Of a stretch of DNA of 17,083 bases, positions 6,693 through 13,037 are shown piece by piece. The position numbers and the translations under genes were made by a program. Position 1 is the stretch's first letter; each line of letters opens with the position of its first letter. This stretch comes from Caldifarciminota bacterium (GTDB lineage: Bacteria; Hydrothermota; Tepidihabitantia; SM23-42): NCBI GenBank assembly GCA_023128195.1, contig JAGMEL010000166.1, forward strand, positions 1-17,083, given 5' to 3'. The notes under the pieces are model-generated. The model saw nothing but the letters and a program-made list of their open reading frames with translations, had not been told where the DNA came from and ran no database searches.

Positions 6693-7606
6693 CCAATCAC
6701 CTCTCCTTCTTTTATACGAAAACCATTTATAAAATCAAGCCCGGAAATTATTGACCTGTTTTCTGGTCTAATCTTTTTTAGAATAATTGAACCATCACTC
6801 GTTCCTATGTATAGATTTTTTTTCTCAATATGAATTACACCAGGTCTGACTTTTCTATCCCCTGGTGTAGCTGCGATAATTTTCAATTCCTTATTGCGGA
6901 AAGTGGTTATTACACCAGGTTTAGGAGATAATGCCCTGATGAGATTAAATATCTTCTCAGTACTCTCCTGCCAGTTGATAATTGTTTCTTCTTTCTTTAT
7001 CTTTGGGGCATAGGTCTTCTGTCGTTCATTTTGTTTAATTATCTTGTAATTGTCTAATTCAATAGACCTTATAACATCGCCAATAATTTCTGTTCCAAGG
7101 GTCGATAATTTTAATAATAGTGAACCATATGTATCATCAGGTTCAATAGTCAATTCTCTTTGGATAATCATATCGCCGTGGTCTATTATTTCATCCATAA
7201 AAATTACTGTTATACCTGTTTCCCTTTCTCCTGCCATAATTGCCCTTTGAATAGGCGCCGCACCACGATATTTTGGCAATAAAGAAGGATGGATATTAAT
7301 GCCGCCGTATTTCGGTACATTAAGCAATTCATTCGTTAAAAGATGACTATAGGAAGACAAAATAAATAAATCTGGTTTGAGTTTAGAAAGGTCTTCAATA
7401 AAAACATTATCATTTGGGTTATCCGGAGCAAAAACCTTTATTCCACCATTTTGTGCCCATTGAGCCACTTTGGGCAAAGATATTTTCAATCCTCTCCCCC
7501 GGGGTTTTGGTTTGGTAATAACCACACCTGAAAGCGTAAATTCCTCTTTAACTTTATTAACAATAGGTAGCGCGAATTGGCCTGAACCAAAAAAGATAAT
7601 TTTCAT
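6689..7606 (-). CDS. fmt: Fmt, methionyl-tRNA formyltransferase
   Basis: Transfers a formyl group from 10-formyl-tetrahydrofolate to initiator Met-tRNA in the cytoplasm. The 305-residue length is normal. The N-terminal Rossmann domain starts MKIIFFGSGQFALP; the catalytic set is N104 and H106 in GINIHPSLLPKYRGAAPIQ plus D145 in IDHGDM. The C-terminal OB-like domain begins near 205 (INWQESTEKIFNLIRALSPKPG). The tRNA-binding loop KPKPRGRGLKI (32-42) is present. It overlaps def and rsmB by four bases each, so def, fmt and rsmB are tightly coupled. Def and Fmt are the two halves of the formyl-methionine cycle, and their pairing is common in bacteria. Confidence 0.95.
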   Translation of the reverse strand: MKIIFFGSGQFALPIVNKVKEEFTLSGVVITKPKPRGRGLKISLPKVAQWAQNGGIKVFAPDNPNDNVFIEDLSKLKPDLFILSSYSHLLTNELLNVPKYGGINIHPSLLPKYRGAAPIQRAIMAGERETGITVIFMDEIIDHGDMIIQRELTIEPDDTYGSLLLKLSTLGTEIIGDVIRSIELDNYKIIKQNERQKTYAPKIKKEETIINWQESTEKIFNLIRALSPKPGVITTFRNKELKIIAATPGDRKVRPGVIHIEKKNLYIGTSDGSIILKKIRPENRSIISGLDFINGFRIKEGEVIG

Positions 7607-8112
7607 TTGTTTATTTTAGAAGGATGCAAATTGTCTAAATACTTCTTCACCTCTTCTTCTGTTTTATCTACATGATCAATAAATAATATACCATTCAGAT
7701 GGTCTGTTTCATGCTGGATCGCCCTTGCCAATATTCCGTCGGTTTCATAGATTAAATTTTCATTATATAAATTTTTTGCACGCACACGAATTTTGTCCGC
7801 TCTTTTAATTCTTAAATAGAGTCCAGGGAAACTCAAACAACCTTCTTCTTCAACCGCAGTTCCTTCTTGATTTAGAATTTCAGGATTCATAAATACAACT
7901 GGCTTTGGTGTATCTTCACGCGGTGTGGCATTAATAACAAAAATCCTATATAGAGATCCCACCTGATTTGCAGCAAGAGCAAGCCCCTCTTCGGTTATCA
8001 TTGTTTCAATCATGTCATCAACCAATTTAAATACATCTTTAGATATCTTTTCAACAGGCTGACCCTTTTTTCTTAAAATCGCATCAGGATATTTTACTAT
8101 TTTTAAAACCAA
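7603..8112 (-). CDS. def: Peptide deformylase
   Basis: Metal-dependent hydrolase that removes the N-formyl group from new proteins at the ribosome exit. The 169 residues carry metal-ligand motifs EGCLSFPG (90-97, ligand C92) and QHETDH (133-138, ligands H134 and H138, catalytic E135). Motif 1, normally G-x-G-L-A-A-x-Q, reads GLALAANQ (43-50), an Ala in place of the second Gly. The start is TTG at 8112: no ATG or GTG lies in frame nearby, the reading MVLKIVKYPDAILR is a normal deformylase N-terminus, and AGAGGT lies three bases upstream, closer than usual. Weak initiation may keep its level low. It overlaps fmt by four bases. Confidence 0.93.
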   Translation of the reverse strand: MVLKIVKYPDAILRKKGQPVEKISKDVFKLVDDMIETMITEEGLALAANQVGSLYRIFVINATPREDTPKPVVFMNPEILNQEGTAVEEEGCLSFPGLYLRIKRADKIRVRAKNLYNENLIYETDGILARAIQHETDHLNGILFIDHVDKTEEEVKKYLDNLHPSKINK

Positions 8113-8142
8113 CTTACCTCTAACACTTATCCTAAGGCATGA

Positions 8143-8182
8143 GTAGATAAATACAAGAGATTAGCCTCTATTGACTATCTAC
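8143..8182 (-). other. Possible hairpin between yajC and def
   Basis: GTAGATA (8143-8149) and TATCTAC (8176-8182) form a 7-bp outer stem, with a further imperfect inner pairing (CAATAGAG with CTCTTG on the minus strand). It covers the yajC stop codon and most of the 62-base gap before def. It may shape mRNA stability between the two genes. Imperfect, so low confidence. Confidence 0.3.
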
Positions 8183-8513
8183 CGCCTTTTACAAATTCTT
8201 TTGTTTTATTCAACTTGTTTGCAATATGCCCTTTTTCGATCTCGACCTTTATTCCATCAGCAATCACAACCATAACTGTTCGCTCTTTAACATTAGCAAT
8301 CGTTCCATATATTCCTGAGGAAGTAATAACACGATCTCCCTTATTTAATGATTCGAGTAATTTTTGATGTGTCTTCTGCTTCTTTTGTTGCGGCCGAATT
8401 AAGAGAAAATAGAAAACAACAAAAATAAGAATCAGAGGTAATAGACTCAATAATGGATTACTCTGTTGCGAACCACTTTGTTCACATGTTTGTTGAAATA
8501 AGAATAACAGCAT
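8175..8513 (-). CDS. yajC: YajC, Sec translocase accessory subunit
   Basis: Small inner-membrane protein associated with SecDF and SecYEG. It has 112 residues: a short Gln/Ser-rich start, one membrane helix (about 20-39, LLSLLPLILIFVVFYFLLI), the family signature IRPQQKKQKTHQKLLESLNKGDRVITSSGIYGTI, and a small basic C-terminal domain. The cluster RPQQKK right after the helix is diagnostic. AAAGGAG, seven bases before the ATG, supports the start, and a near-consensus promoter lies just upstream. secD and secF, frequent neighbours of yajC, are not in the window; def follows instead after 62 bases. Confidence 0.93.
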   Translation of the reverse strand: MLLFLFQQTCEQSGSQQSNPLLSLLPLILIFVVFYFLLIRPQQKKQKTHQKLLESLNKGDRVITSSGIYGTIANVKERTVMVVIADGIKVEIEKGHIANKLNKTKEFVKGGR

Positions 8514-8541
8514 TAGTTTCTCCTTTCTTACTTATGATGCT

Positions 8542-8569
8542 ATTATATCTATATATAAAAACAAGTCAA
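8542..8569 (-). promoter_or_regulatory. Sigma70-type promoter of yajC-def-fmt-rsmB
   Basis: The -35 box is TTGACT (8569-8564), the spacer 16 bases, and the -10 box TATAAT (8547-8542), a perfect consensus. The predicted start is near 8535, giving a leader of about 22 bases that contains the AAAGGAG ribosome-binding site. It overlaps the end of the doubtful small ORF upstream. Confidence 0.8.
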
Positions 8570-8743
8570 GAAGTATTTTAAAATTCTTCCATACCATACA
8601 AAATCTCTGTCAGAAGATCTGATTTGATATTTTGTTATAAAATCGCCTTTTTTATCATCTGCCTTCCAGAATTTTAAGAAATACAAAATATAAGTTTCTC
8701 CTTTCTTGTCATCATATTTCAAATCATTCAATTGTTTAAACAT
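8549..8743 (-). CDS. Doubtful small ORF between surE and yajC
   Basis: A 64-residue reading frame starting 11 bases after the surE stop. It has no recognisable family. The protein holds two similar segments, KYDDKKGETYI and KADDKKGDFIT, about 21 residues apart, which could be a duplicated beta-hairpin. It continues with QIRSSDRDFVWYGR and ends in an aromatic-rich tail. No Shine-Dalgarno is seen before its ATG, and its end runs into the yajC promoter. It could be a real small protein translated by coupling to surE, the remnant of a larger gene, or chance. It is included because the composition (charged, with paired repeats) looks more protein-like than random AT-rich sequence. Confidence 0.35.
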   Translation of the reverse strand: MFKQLNDLKYDDKKGETYILYFLKFWKADDKKGDFITKYQIRSSDRDFVWYGRILKYFLTCFYI

Positions 8744-8754
8744 AAAAACAATGG

Positions 8755-9486
8755 TTATTTTTTTAGTTGTCTATGGAGTTCTTTCATCCCCTCATAGTTG
8801 GTTAAATCTAATTTCAGAGGAGTAATAGATACATAGTGTTCCTCAACCGCCTTGAAATCTGTGTCTGCAGCAACCTTATAAGATAATGTGCCATCAATAA
8901 CGCTATACATCACATTTTCCTTTTCGTTATCCCTTATTACCTTATCTCGATATATTCTCTTTCCCATTTTAGTTATCTTTTCACCTCTTATTTTACCATC
9001 AGGTATATTTACATTTAAAATTAAATTTGTAGTGTTTAACAGCAAAACTCTTTTTATTAAATCCTTAGAATATACAACGCTACGCGAAAAATTGTTATAC
9101 TCCCGGGAAGACAAAGATATTGCTATTGAGTTTATTCCTAAACTTACCCCTTGCAGTGCAGCTGCTACAGTTCCTGAATAGAAAACATCACTACCCATAT
9201 TCGCGCCGTGATTTATACCACTAACAATCATATCGATTTTCTCAGTAATGAGGTCATGGTAGGCAAGAAGTACGCAGTCCGTTGGTGTTCCATCAATAGT
9301 AAAGAATTTCTTCCGAATTTTTTCAACCCTGATTGGCCGCTTCAATGTCAAAGAATGACTTGCCCCGCTCTGTTGAAAACGCGGTGCCACGGCAAAAACG
9401 TCAAAATCTTTTATTAATTCTTTGTATAGCGACTGAAACCCTAAGGCATCATAGCCATCATCATTGGTTAGTAAAATTAGCGCCAT
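8755..9486 (-). CDS. surE: SurE, 5'-nucleotidase / survival protein
   Basis: Metal-dependent phosphatase acting on nucleoside 5'-monophosphates, linked to stationary-phase survival. The 243 residues show the family motifs: LLTNDDGYDALGF (5-17) with D9 and D10, APRFQQSGASHSLTL (34-48) with S40, DGTPTDCV (65-72), and SGINHGANMGSDVFYSGTVAAA (89-110) with N92. These are all the expected metal and substrate residues. It overlaps the preceding glycosyltransferase by 10 bases. The context (phosphohexomutase, glycosyltransferase) does not point to a specific pathway; SurE is often found beside unrelated housekeeping genes. Confidence 0.95.
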   Translation of the reverse strand: MALILLTNDDGYDALGFQSLYKELIKDFDVFAVAPRFQQSGASHSLTLKRPIRVEKIRKKFFTIDGTPTDCVLLAYHDLITEKIDMIVSGINHGANMGSDVFYSGTVAAALQGVSLGINSIAISLSSREYNNFSRSVVYSKDLIKRVLLLNTTNLILNVNIPDGKIRGEKITKMGKRIYRDKVIRDNEKENVMYSVIDGTLSYKVAADTDFKAVEEHYVSITPLKLDLTNYEGMKELHRQLKK

Positions 9487-10202
9487 AAAAAACCTATTGC
9501 CATTTTTATAAATCTTATTGTATCAGTAAAAGCATTTATATAACTCTTCTCATTTTGATACAGTGTACTTATCGGAACAGATCCTATAGAATATCTATTT
9601 CTTACAGTTTTAACAACCATTTCGGATTCAGTCTGATAATTATTTGTTTCTAACTTAACCTTATTAAAAATATTCAAATTTACGTAGCGAAAACCACACT
9701 GGACATCTGGAACGTATTTTTGGGAAAGTAGAGAAACAACAAGAGAAGTGATCCTGTTTACAATTCTTCTCAGATACGGCATATCTGCTACATTATTTCG
9801 TGAACCAATTATCAAATCATAATGACCTTTCAATTTTAAAAAATTATTAATCTCTGATACCTTATGTTGACCATCGGCATCGAGGGTAAATACATTCTTA
9901 ATATTCTTTGCCCGGGCAGTATCAAAACCATGTTTTAATGCTGCTCCTTTACCTATATTCTTATTATGCGTCACTACACTCAACCTCAATTTGGTAACAA
10001 CTTCATCGGTTCTATCATTTGATCCATCATTGACAACTATAATATTCTCCTTTTTAAATCCGTGAACAAGAAGCTCTTTCACAAGATCACTGATCGTCTT
10101 TTCCGCATTGAATGCCGGAATCACAACACCAATTTCACTCAAATCCACACCTAATTGTACTTCAGTTTTATCAAAAGTCAATAAAAAAGGCTCGACACGC
10201 AT
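9477..10202 (-). CDS. GT2 family glycosyltransferase (dolichol-phosphate-mannose-synthase-like)
   Basis: Transfers a sugar from a nucleotide sugar, probably to polyprenyl phosphate. With the ATG at 10202 it has 241 residues. GT-A fold motifs are VVIPAFNAEKTI (26-37), VVNDGSNDRT (56-65), NIGKGAALKHGF (82-93), the metal-binding DADGQH (108-113), and QCGFR (168-172) followed by YQTESEM. The end, RFIKMAIGFLWR, is an amphipathic or membrane-near helix, with no true transmembrane tail. The start is uncertain. A TTG at 10247 extends it by 15 residues into apparent spacer repeat sequence, while a TTG at 10142, with AGGTG just upstream, would begin right before the conserved VVIPAFN. Family members usually start close to that motif. 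It lies between a phosphohexomutase and surE, compatible with envelope sugar metabolism; the substrate is unknown. Confidence 0.9.
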   Translation of the reverse strand: MRVEPFLLTFDKTEVQLGVDLSEIGVVIPAFNAEKTISDLVKELLVHGFKKENIIVVNDGSNDRTDEVVTKLRLSVVTHNKNIGKGAALKHGFDTARAKNIKNVFTLDADGQHKVSEINNFLKLKGHYDLIIGSRNNVADMPYLRRIVNRITSLVVSLLSQKYVPDVQCGFRYVNLNIFNKVKLETNNYQTESEMVVKTVRNRYSIGSVPISTLYQNEKSYINAFTDTIRFIKMAIGFLWR

Positions 10203-10243
10203 AAAATGGCATAAGAAAGTATAGGCATTTAAGCATTGGGATT

Positions 10244-10321
10244 TCAATTGACATTTGGACTTTGAAATTTGTAATTAAAGACGCTGTTCTTAAGCTCTTT
10301 AGTTTCTTTAATACCCCTCAT
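10244..10321 (-). CDS. Possible 25-residue leader ORF before the glycosyltransferase
   Basis: ATG at 10321 opens a 25-codon frame beginning MRGIKETKELKNS and ending with TGA at 10244. AGGAGG lies 13 bases upstream (10340-10335), too far to be ideal, and GAGGG two bases upstream, too close. The second half lies in a degenerate AAATGTCAATT-type spacer sequence. It may be a leader peptide but is more likely chance. Confidence 0.15.
   Translation of the reverse strand: MRGIKETKELKNSVFNYKFQSPNVN
10248..10275 (+). promoter_or_regulatory. Promoter-like element pointing antisense to glmM
   Basis: TTGACA (10248-10253), 16 bases, then TGTAAT (10270-10275) on the plus strand. No plus-strand gene follows; any transcript would run antisense into the 3' end of the phosphohexomutase. 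The 13 bases TTTCAATTGACAT at 10242 recur at the DUF1648 promoter (12011). Confidence 0.3.
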
Positions 10322-10364
10322 AACCCTCTTCCAACCTCCTTTCAACCATATATCAAGCAAATGT

Positions 10365-11687
10365 CTACTTTAAAATATCCCTAATCTTCTTAATATATTC
10401 TTCGATCTGTTTCTTATTTCTTGCTTCTCCAATAATTCTTATTAAGGGTTCGGTCTTTGATGGTCGGATGTGCAGCCAGTAATCTTTAGTAGTTATTCTC
10501 AAACCATCAAGAAAATTTAGTCTACCTTTAAAAACCTTAATGATATTCTCTTTCCTTTTTTCAAAACGTTCTTTTGAAATTTTTATCTTTTTCTTTATCA
10601 TGTAATATCCGGGATATGTGGCAAGAATTTCCGATATTTTTTTATTACGTTCATCCAATAATTTTACGATTAGTGCCGCACCGACAAGTGCATCCCTTGT
10701 AAAGTTTATCTCCGGATAAATAACCCCCCCATTGCCTTCGCCGCCAATTATTGCACTGGTCTTTCTCATCTTTGATACTACATTTGCCTCACCCACCTTA
10801 GTGCGGTACAATTTACAATCATATTTTTTAGTAATATAATTCATTAATGCAGACGTCGATAGATTTGTTACTACATTTCCCTTGATTTTATTTAAAATAA
10901 AATCCGTAGCAAGAACCAGAGTATTCTCCTCACCAATTGCCCTGCCATTCTCATCAACAATTGACAACCGGTCACAATCCGGATCACAGGCAAACCCCAT
11001 ATCCAATTTCTTTTCTTTTATAAACTGACAAAGCCCCCTGATATTCTCCGGTGTGGGTTCTGGTTTCCTGGGAAAGTCAGGACGGAATTTACAGTTCAGT
11101 CGATATACCTTACAGCCCATTTCTTCAAGAACTCTTGGCAGTCCGATTGAACCAGCGCCATTTACTCCATCCACACCGACCTTAAATCTCTTCACTCCCG
11201 GTTTTAATGTACTAATAATCTTTTTAATGTGATTATCTACACCGTTTGGGAATAACCTTATCTTATCTGTTTTCTTCTCCCTTTGTTTTATGGTCATTTT
11301 TCTAAGGAGATATTTTGAAAAGGTTTTGAATTCTCTCTGGTCTAAAAATTGTCCTTTCTGCGAGATAAATTTTAATGCATTCCACTGAACAGGATTATGG
11401 CTTGCCGTTATAGCAATACCACCATGTGCCTTTAATTTTCGCACCATAAAGAGAACTGTGGGCGTTGGCACAATGCCCAAATCAATTACTGTACAGCCTG
11501 CTGAATTTAAGCCCTGAATAACTGCCCGACGAAAGATCTTGCCGGATTTTCTTGCATCCCTGCCGATTATAATCTTACCTGGGTTCAGGTACTTGCCAAA
11601 TACTGCGGCATAGTTAAAAATAATCTCCGGAGTCAAATCCTTATCTACAATCCCCCTGAGTCCTGAAATACTGAACATCAAAGACAT
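10365..11687 (-). CDS. glmM: Phosphohexomutase, phosphoglucosamine mutase (GlmM)-like
   Basis: Alpha-D-phosphohexomutase that moves a phosphate between C6 and C1 of a hexose, most likely glucosamine phosphate on the way to UDP-GlcNAc. It has 440 residues in four domains. Landmarks are SGLRGIV (8-14), the phosphoserine loop TASHNP (94-99, S96), metal-binding DPDCDR (235-240), sugar-binding GGEGNGG (315-321) and phosphate-binding RPSKTEP (408-414). Bacterial GlmM usually reads GEQSGH at the sugar loop and DGD(A/G)DR at the metal loop. The forms here resemble archaeal-type phosphoglucosamine/phosphomannomutases, so the exact substrate is not settled. A perfect promoter ends six bases before the ATG and no Shine-Dalgarno is present, so the mRNA may be leaderless. 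Confidence 0.85.
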   Translation of the reverse strand: MSLMFSISGLRGIVDKDLTPEIIFNYAAVFGKYLNPGKIIIGRDARKSGKIFRRAVIQGLNSAGCTVIDLGIVPTPTVLFMVRKLKAHGGIAITASHNPVQWNALKFISQKGQFLDQREFKTFSKYLLRKMTIKQREKKTDKIRLFPNGVDNHIKKIISTLKPGVKRFKVGVDGVNGAGSIGLPRVLEEMGCKVYRLNCKFRPDFPRKPEPTPENIRGLCQFIKEKKLDMGFACDPDCDRLSIVDENGRAIGEENTLVLATDFILNKIKGNVVTNLSTSALMNYITKKYDCKLYRTKVGEANVVSKMRKTSAIIGGEGNGGVIYPEINFTRDALVGAALIVKLLDERNKKISEILATYPGYYMIKKKIKISKERFEKRKENIIKVFKGRLNFLDGLRITTKDYWLHIRPSKTEPLIRIIGEARNKKQIEEYIKKIRDILK

Positions 11688-11693
11688 AATTCA

Positions 11694-11721
11694 ATTATAT
11701 CGTCAAAAATTGAATTGTCAA
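11694..11721 (-). promoter_or_regulatory. Consensus sigma70-type promoter of glmM (probably leaderless)
   Basis: TTGACA (11721-11716), a 16-base spacer, and TATAAT (11699-11694), both perfect. Only six bases separate the -10 box from the ATG at 11687, which places the expected transcription start at or next to the A of the start codon. Confidence 0.85.
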
Positions 11722-11762
11722 TTAGATTCTATGAGAGCTCTGAAAAAATATTCATCGCTCTC

Positions 11763-11873
11763 CTGATTACAAAGATGCGAAAAAGATTACAGTGATATTT
11801 CATGACTTTCATCTTTGATATCTATTACTTTAATTACTGTAATCAGAGATTTCTGATTTTATCAGAAATCTCT
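11763..11873. other. Non-coding, strongly self-complementary block
   Basis: No gene is seen. Pairings: CTGATTACA (11763-11771) with TGTAATCAG (11839-11847); CAAAGATG (11770-11777) with CATCTTTG (11810-11817); GATTACAGTGAT (11785-11796) with ATTACTGTAATC (11833-11844), one G-T pair. The first and third compete for the same right arm, so two folds exclude each other. A perfect 13-bp hairpin (11845-11873) follows directly. It could be a small structured RNA, a regulator site or the remains of a miniature element. It lies between two divergent promoters and in neither predicted transcript. Confidence 0.5.
11845..11873. repeat. Perfect 13-bp inverted repeat
   Basis: AGAGATTTCTGAT (11845-11857), loop TTT, then ATCAGAAATCTCT (11861-11873), with no mismatch. 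No T-run follows directly on either strand, which argues against an intrinsic terminator. Confidence 0.75.
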
Positions 11874-11970
11874 CTATGACTTTTGCTTTTTCCCAATTGG
11901 CAAAGTGCAAAAATTGAGTGTCGATGCTTTTTAAAACCCGATAAACCCCGCTCTTCTACAAGGGACGTGG

Positions 11971-12007
11971 GTAAATTACCTGTCCGCCTTCAGGCAGAGG
12001 CAATTAC
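11971..12007. repeat. Imperfect palindrome in a GC-richer patch
   Basis: GTAAATTACCT (11971-11981) pairs with AGGCAATTAC (11998-12007) with one bulge and one mismatch, and an inner GCCT/AGGC core sits at 11986-11995. The patch from about 11935 is visibly richer in G and C than the rest of the spacer, so it looks foreign to it and may be a dispersed repeat copy. Confidence 0.45.
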
Positions 12008-12016
12008 AATTTTCAA

Positions 12017-12044
12017 TTGACATCTGAATAATAATATTTATAAT
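12017..12044 (+). promoter_or_regulatory. Consensus sigma70-type promoter of the PH/DUF1648 gene (probably leaderless)
   Basis: TTGACA (12017-12022), a 16-base spacer, and TATAAT (12039-12044), both perfect. The ATG at 12050 is only five bases past the -10 box and has no Shine-Dalgarno, so transcription should start at or within a few bases of the start codon. Confidence 0.8.
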
Positions 12045-12049
12045 ATTAT

Positions 12050-13021
12050 ATGGAATATAAAATTGCAAAATTAGATAAGATGGCAATTGTTGTATCTATT
12101 GCTGCTACTGTATTTTTAATTGGGCTTTCAATATTCTTTATTATCAAAGTGCCTTTTGGCTGGGCTTTTGCAATTTTCATGATGCTTGTTATTATAATAT
12201 CATATTTATTAAGTCCAAAAAACTATTCTTTTGAAGGCGCTGATCTGATAATCGAAAAGGTAATAGGCAAAAAGATAATTATCCCGTTGAATGAAATTGA
12301 AGGATATATTCGGATACCCGATTTTACGAAACTAAAGGTAGTACGCACCTTTGGTAATGGCGGATTATTCGGGTATTATGGTATGTTTTCTACTGCTGAA
12401 TACGGAAGCGTTAATTGCCAGTTAACAAATTCAAAGAATATCTTTATTATCAAATCCAAAAAAGGCAATTTTGCCCTGTCCCCACTTGAGCCTGATAAAT
12501 TTGAAGAACATCTTAAAGCAATAGCTTCTGGCATGACCGGTGAGATAGAAATCATCAAACCGATTCCACAAGAAGAAATGGAACGTGCAAATCCTCTAAT
12601 ATTAATCATCCCCATCTGTATTTTTATCCTTACCATAATTATCATTCTACTAAACTATGCGCAATTACCTGAGCGTATTGCAATTCATTTTGATTTTCGC
12701 GGTAATCCAGATGGATGGGGACCAAAGACTTCATACCTTATATCGGGCATAGTTCCTTCCTCTATATTGCTTGCACTCAATATTATAATATTCTTTTTTG
12801 CTCGAAGAGCATGTTCCAATCCAGGTATACCGAACTTTCTCGTTATTATTATGTCTTTTATACAATTTTTTATTGCATATATATCATTTGATACTTATTG
12901 GTTTAATAAATACAATACCCATTTAATTCCCCTTCCCTATAGTATAGCAGTATTTGTAATTATTATAGTGCTCTTATTATTGTTCTATTACCGAAAAATC
13001 GTAAATAAGAAAACCTTGTAG
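12050..13021 (+). CDS. Membrane protein with bacterial PH-like and DUF1648 domains
   Basis: The only confident plus-strand gene; 323 residues. Two membrane helices (about 12-32 and 36-54) are followed by a soluble beta-rich domain (about 56-158, NYSFEGADLIIEK to LEPDKFEEHL). This fits the bacterial PH-domain pattern seen in PF10882-type proteins, including the RTFGNGGLFGYYG turn. A third helix (183-203) leads into the DUF1648 signature PERIAIHFDFRGNPDGWGPK (207-226), then three more helices (about 230-250, 262-280, 294-314). DUF1648 occurs in SdpI-like immunity proteins and in unknown membrane proteins, so an envelope or toxin-immunity role is possible but unproved. An ATG at 12080 is an alternative start. 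It is transcribed alone and converges on the PDZ gene. Confidence 0.85.
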   Translation: MEYKIAKLDKMAIVVSIAATVFLIGLSIFFIIKVPFGWAFAIFMMLVIIISYLLSPKNYSFEGADLIIEKVIGKKIIIPLNEIEGYIRIPDFTKLKVVRTFGNGGLFGYYGMFSTAEYGSVNCQLTNSKNIFIIKSKKGNFALSPLEPDKFEEHLKAIASGMTGEIEIIKPIPQEEMERANPLILIIPICIFILTIIIILLNYAQLPERIAIHFDFRGNPDGWGPKTSYLISGIVPSSILLALNIIIFFFARRACSNPGIPNFLVIIMSFIQFFIAYISFDTYWFNKYNTHLIPLPYSIAVFVIIIVLLLLFYYRKIVNKKTL

Positions 13022-13037
13022 GATATTCATTCTTATC

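Noticed and set aside
10203..10247. Glycosyltransferase start at TTG 10247
   Set aside because: The 15 added residues fall in degenerate spacer sequence, no Shine-Dalgarno is present, and GT2 proteins begin near VVIPAFN.
11845..11873. CRISPR repeat or terminator
   Set aside because: The palindrome occurs once in the window with no spacer-repeat pattern, and no T-run follows it.
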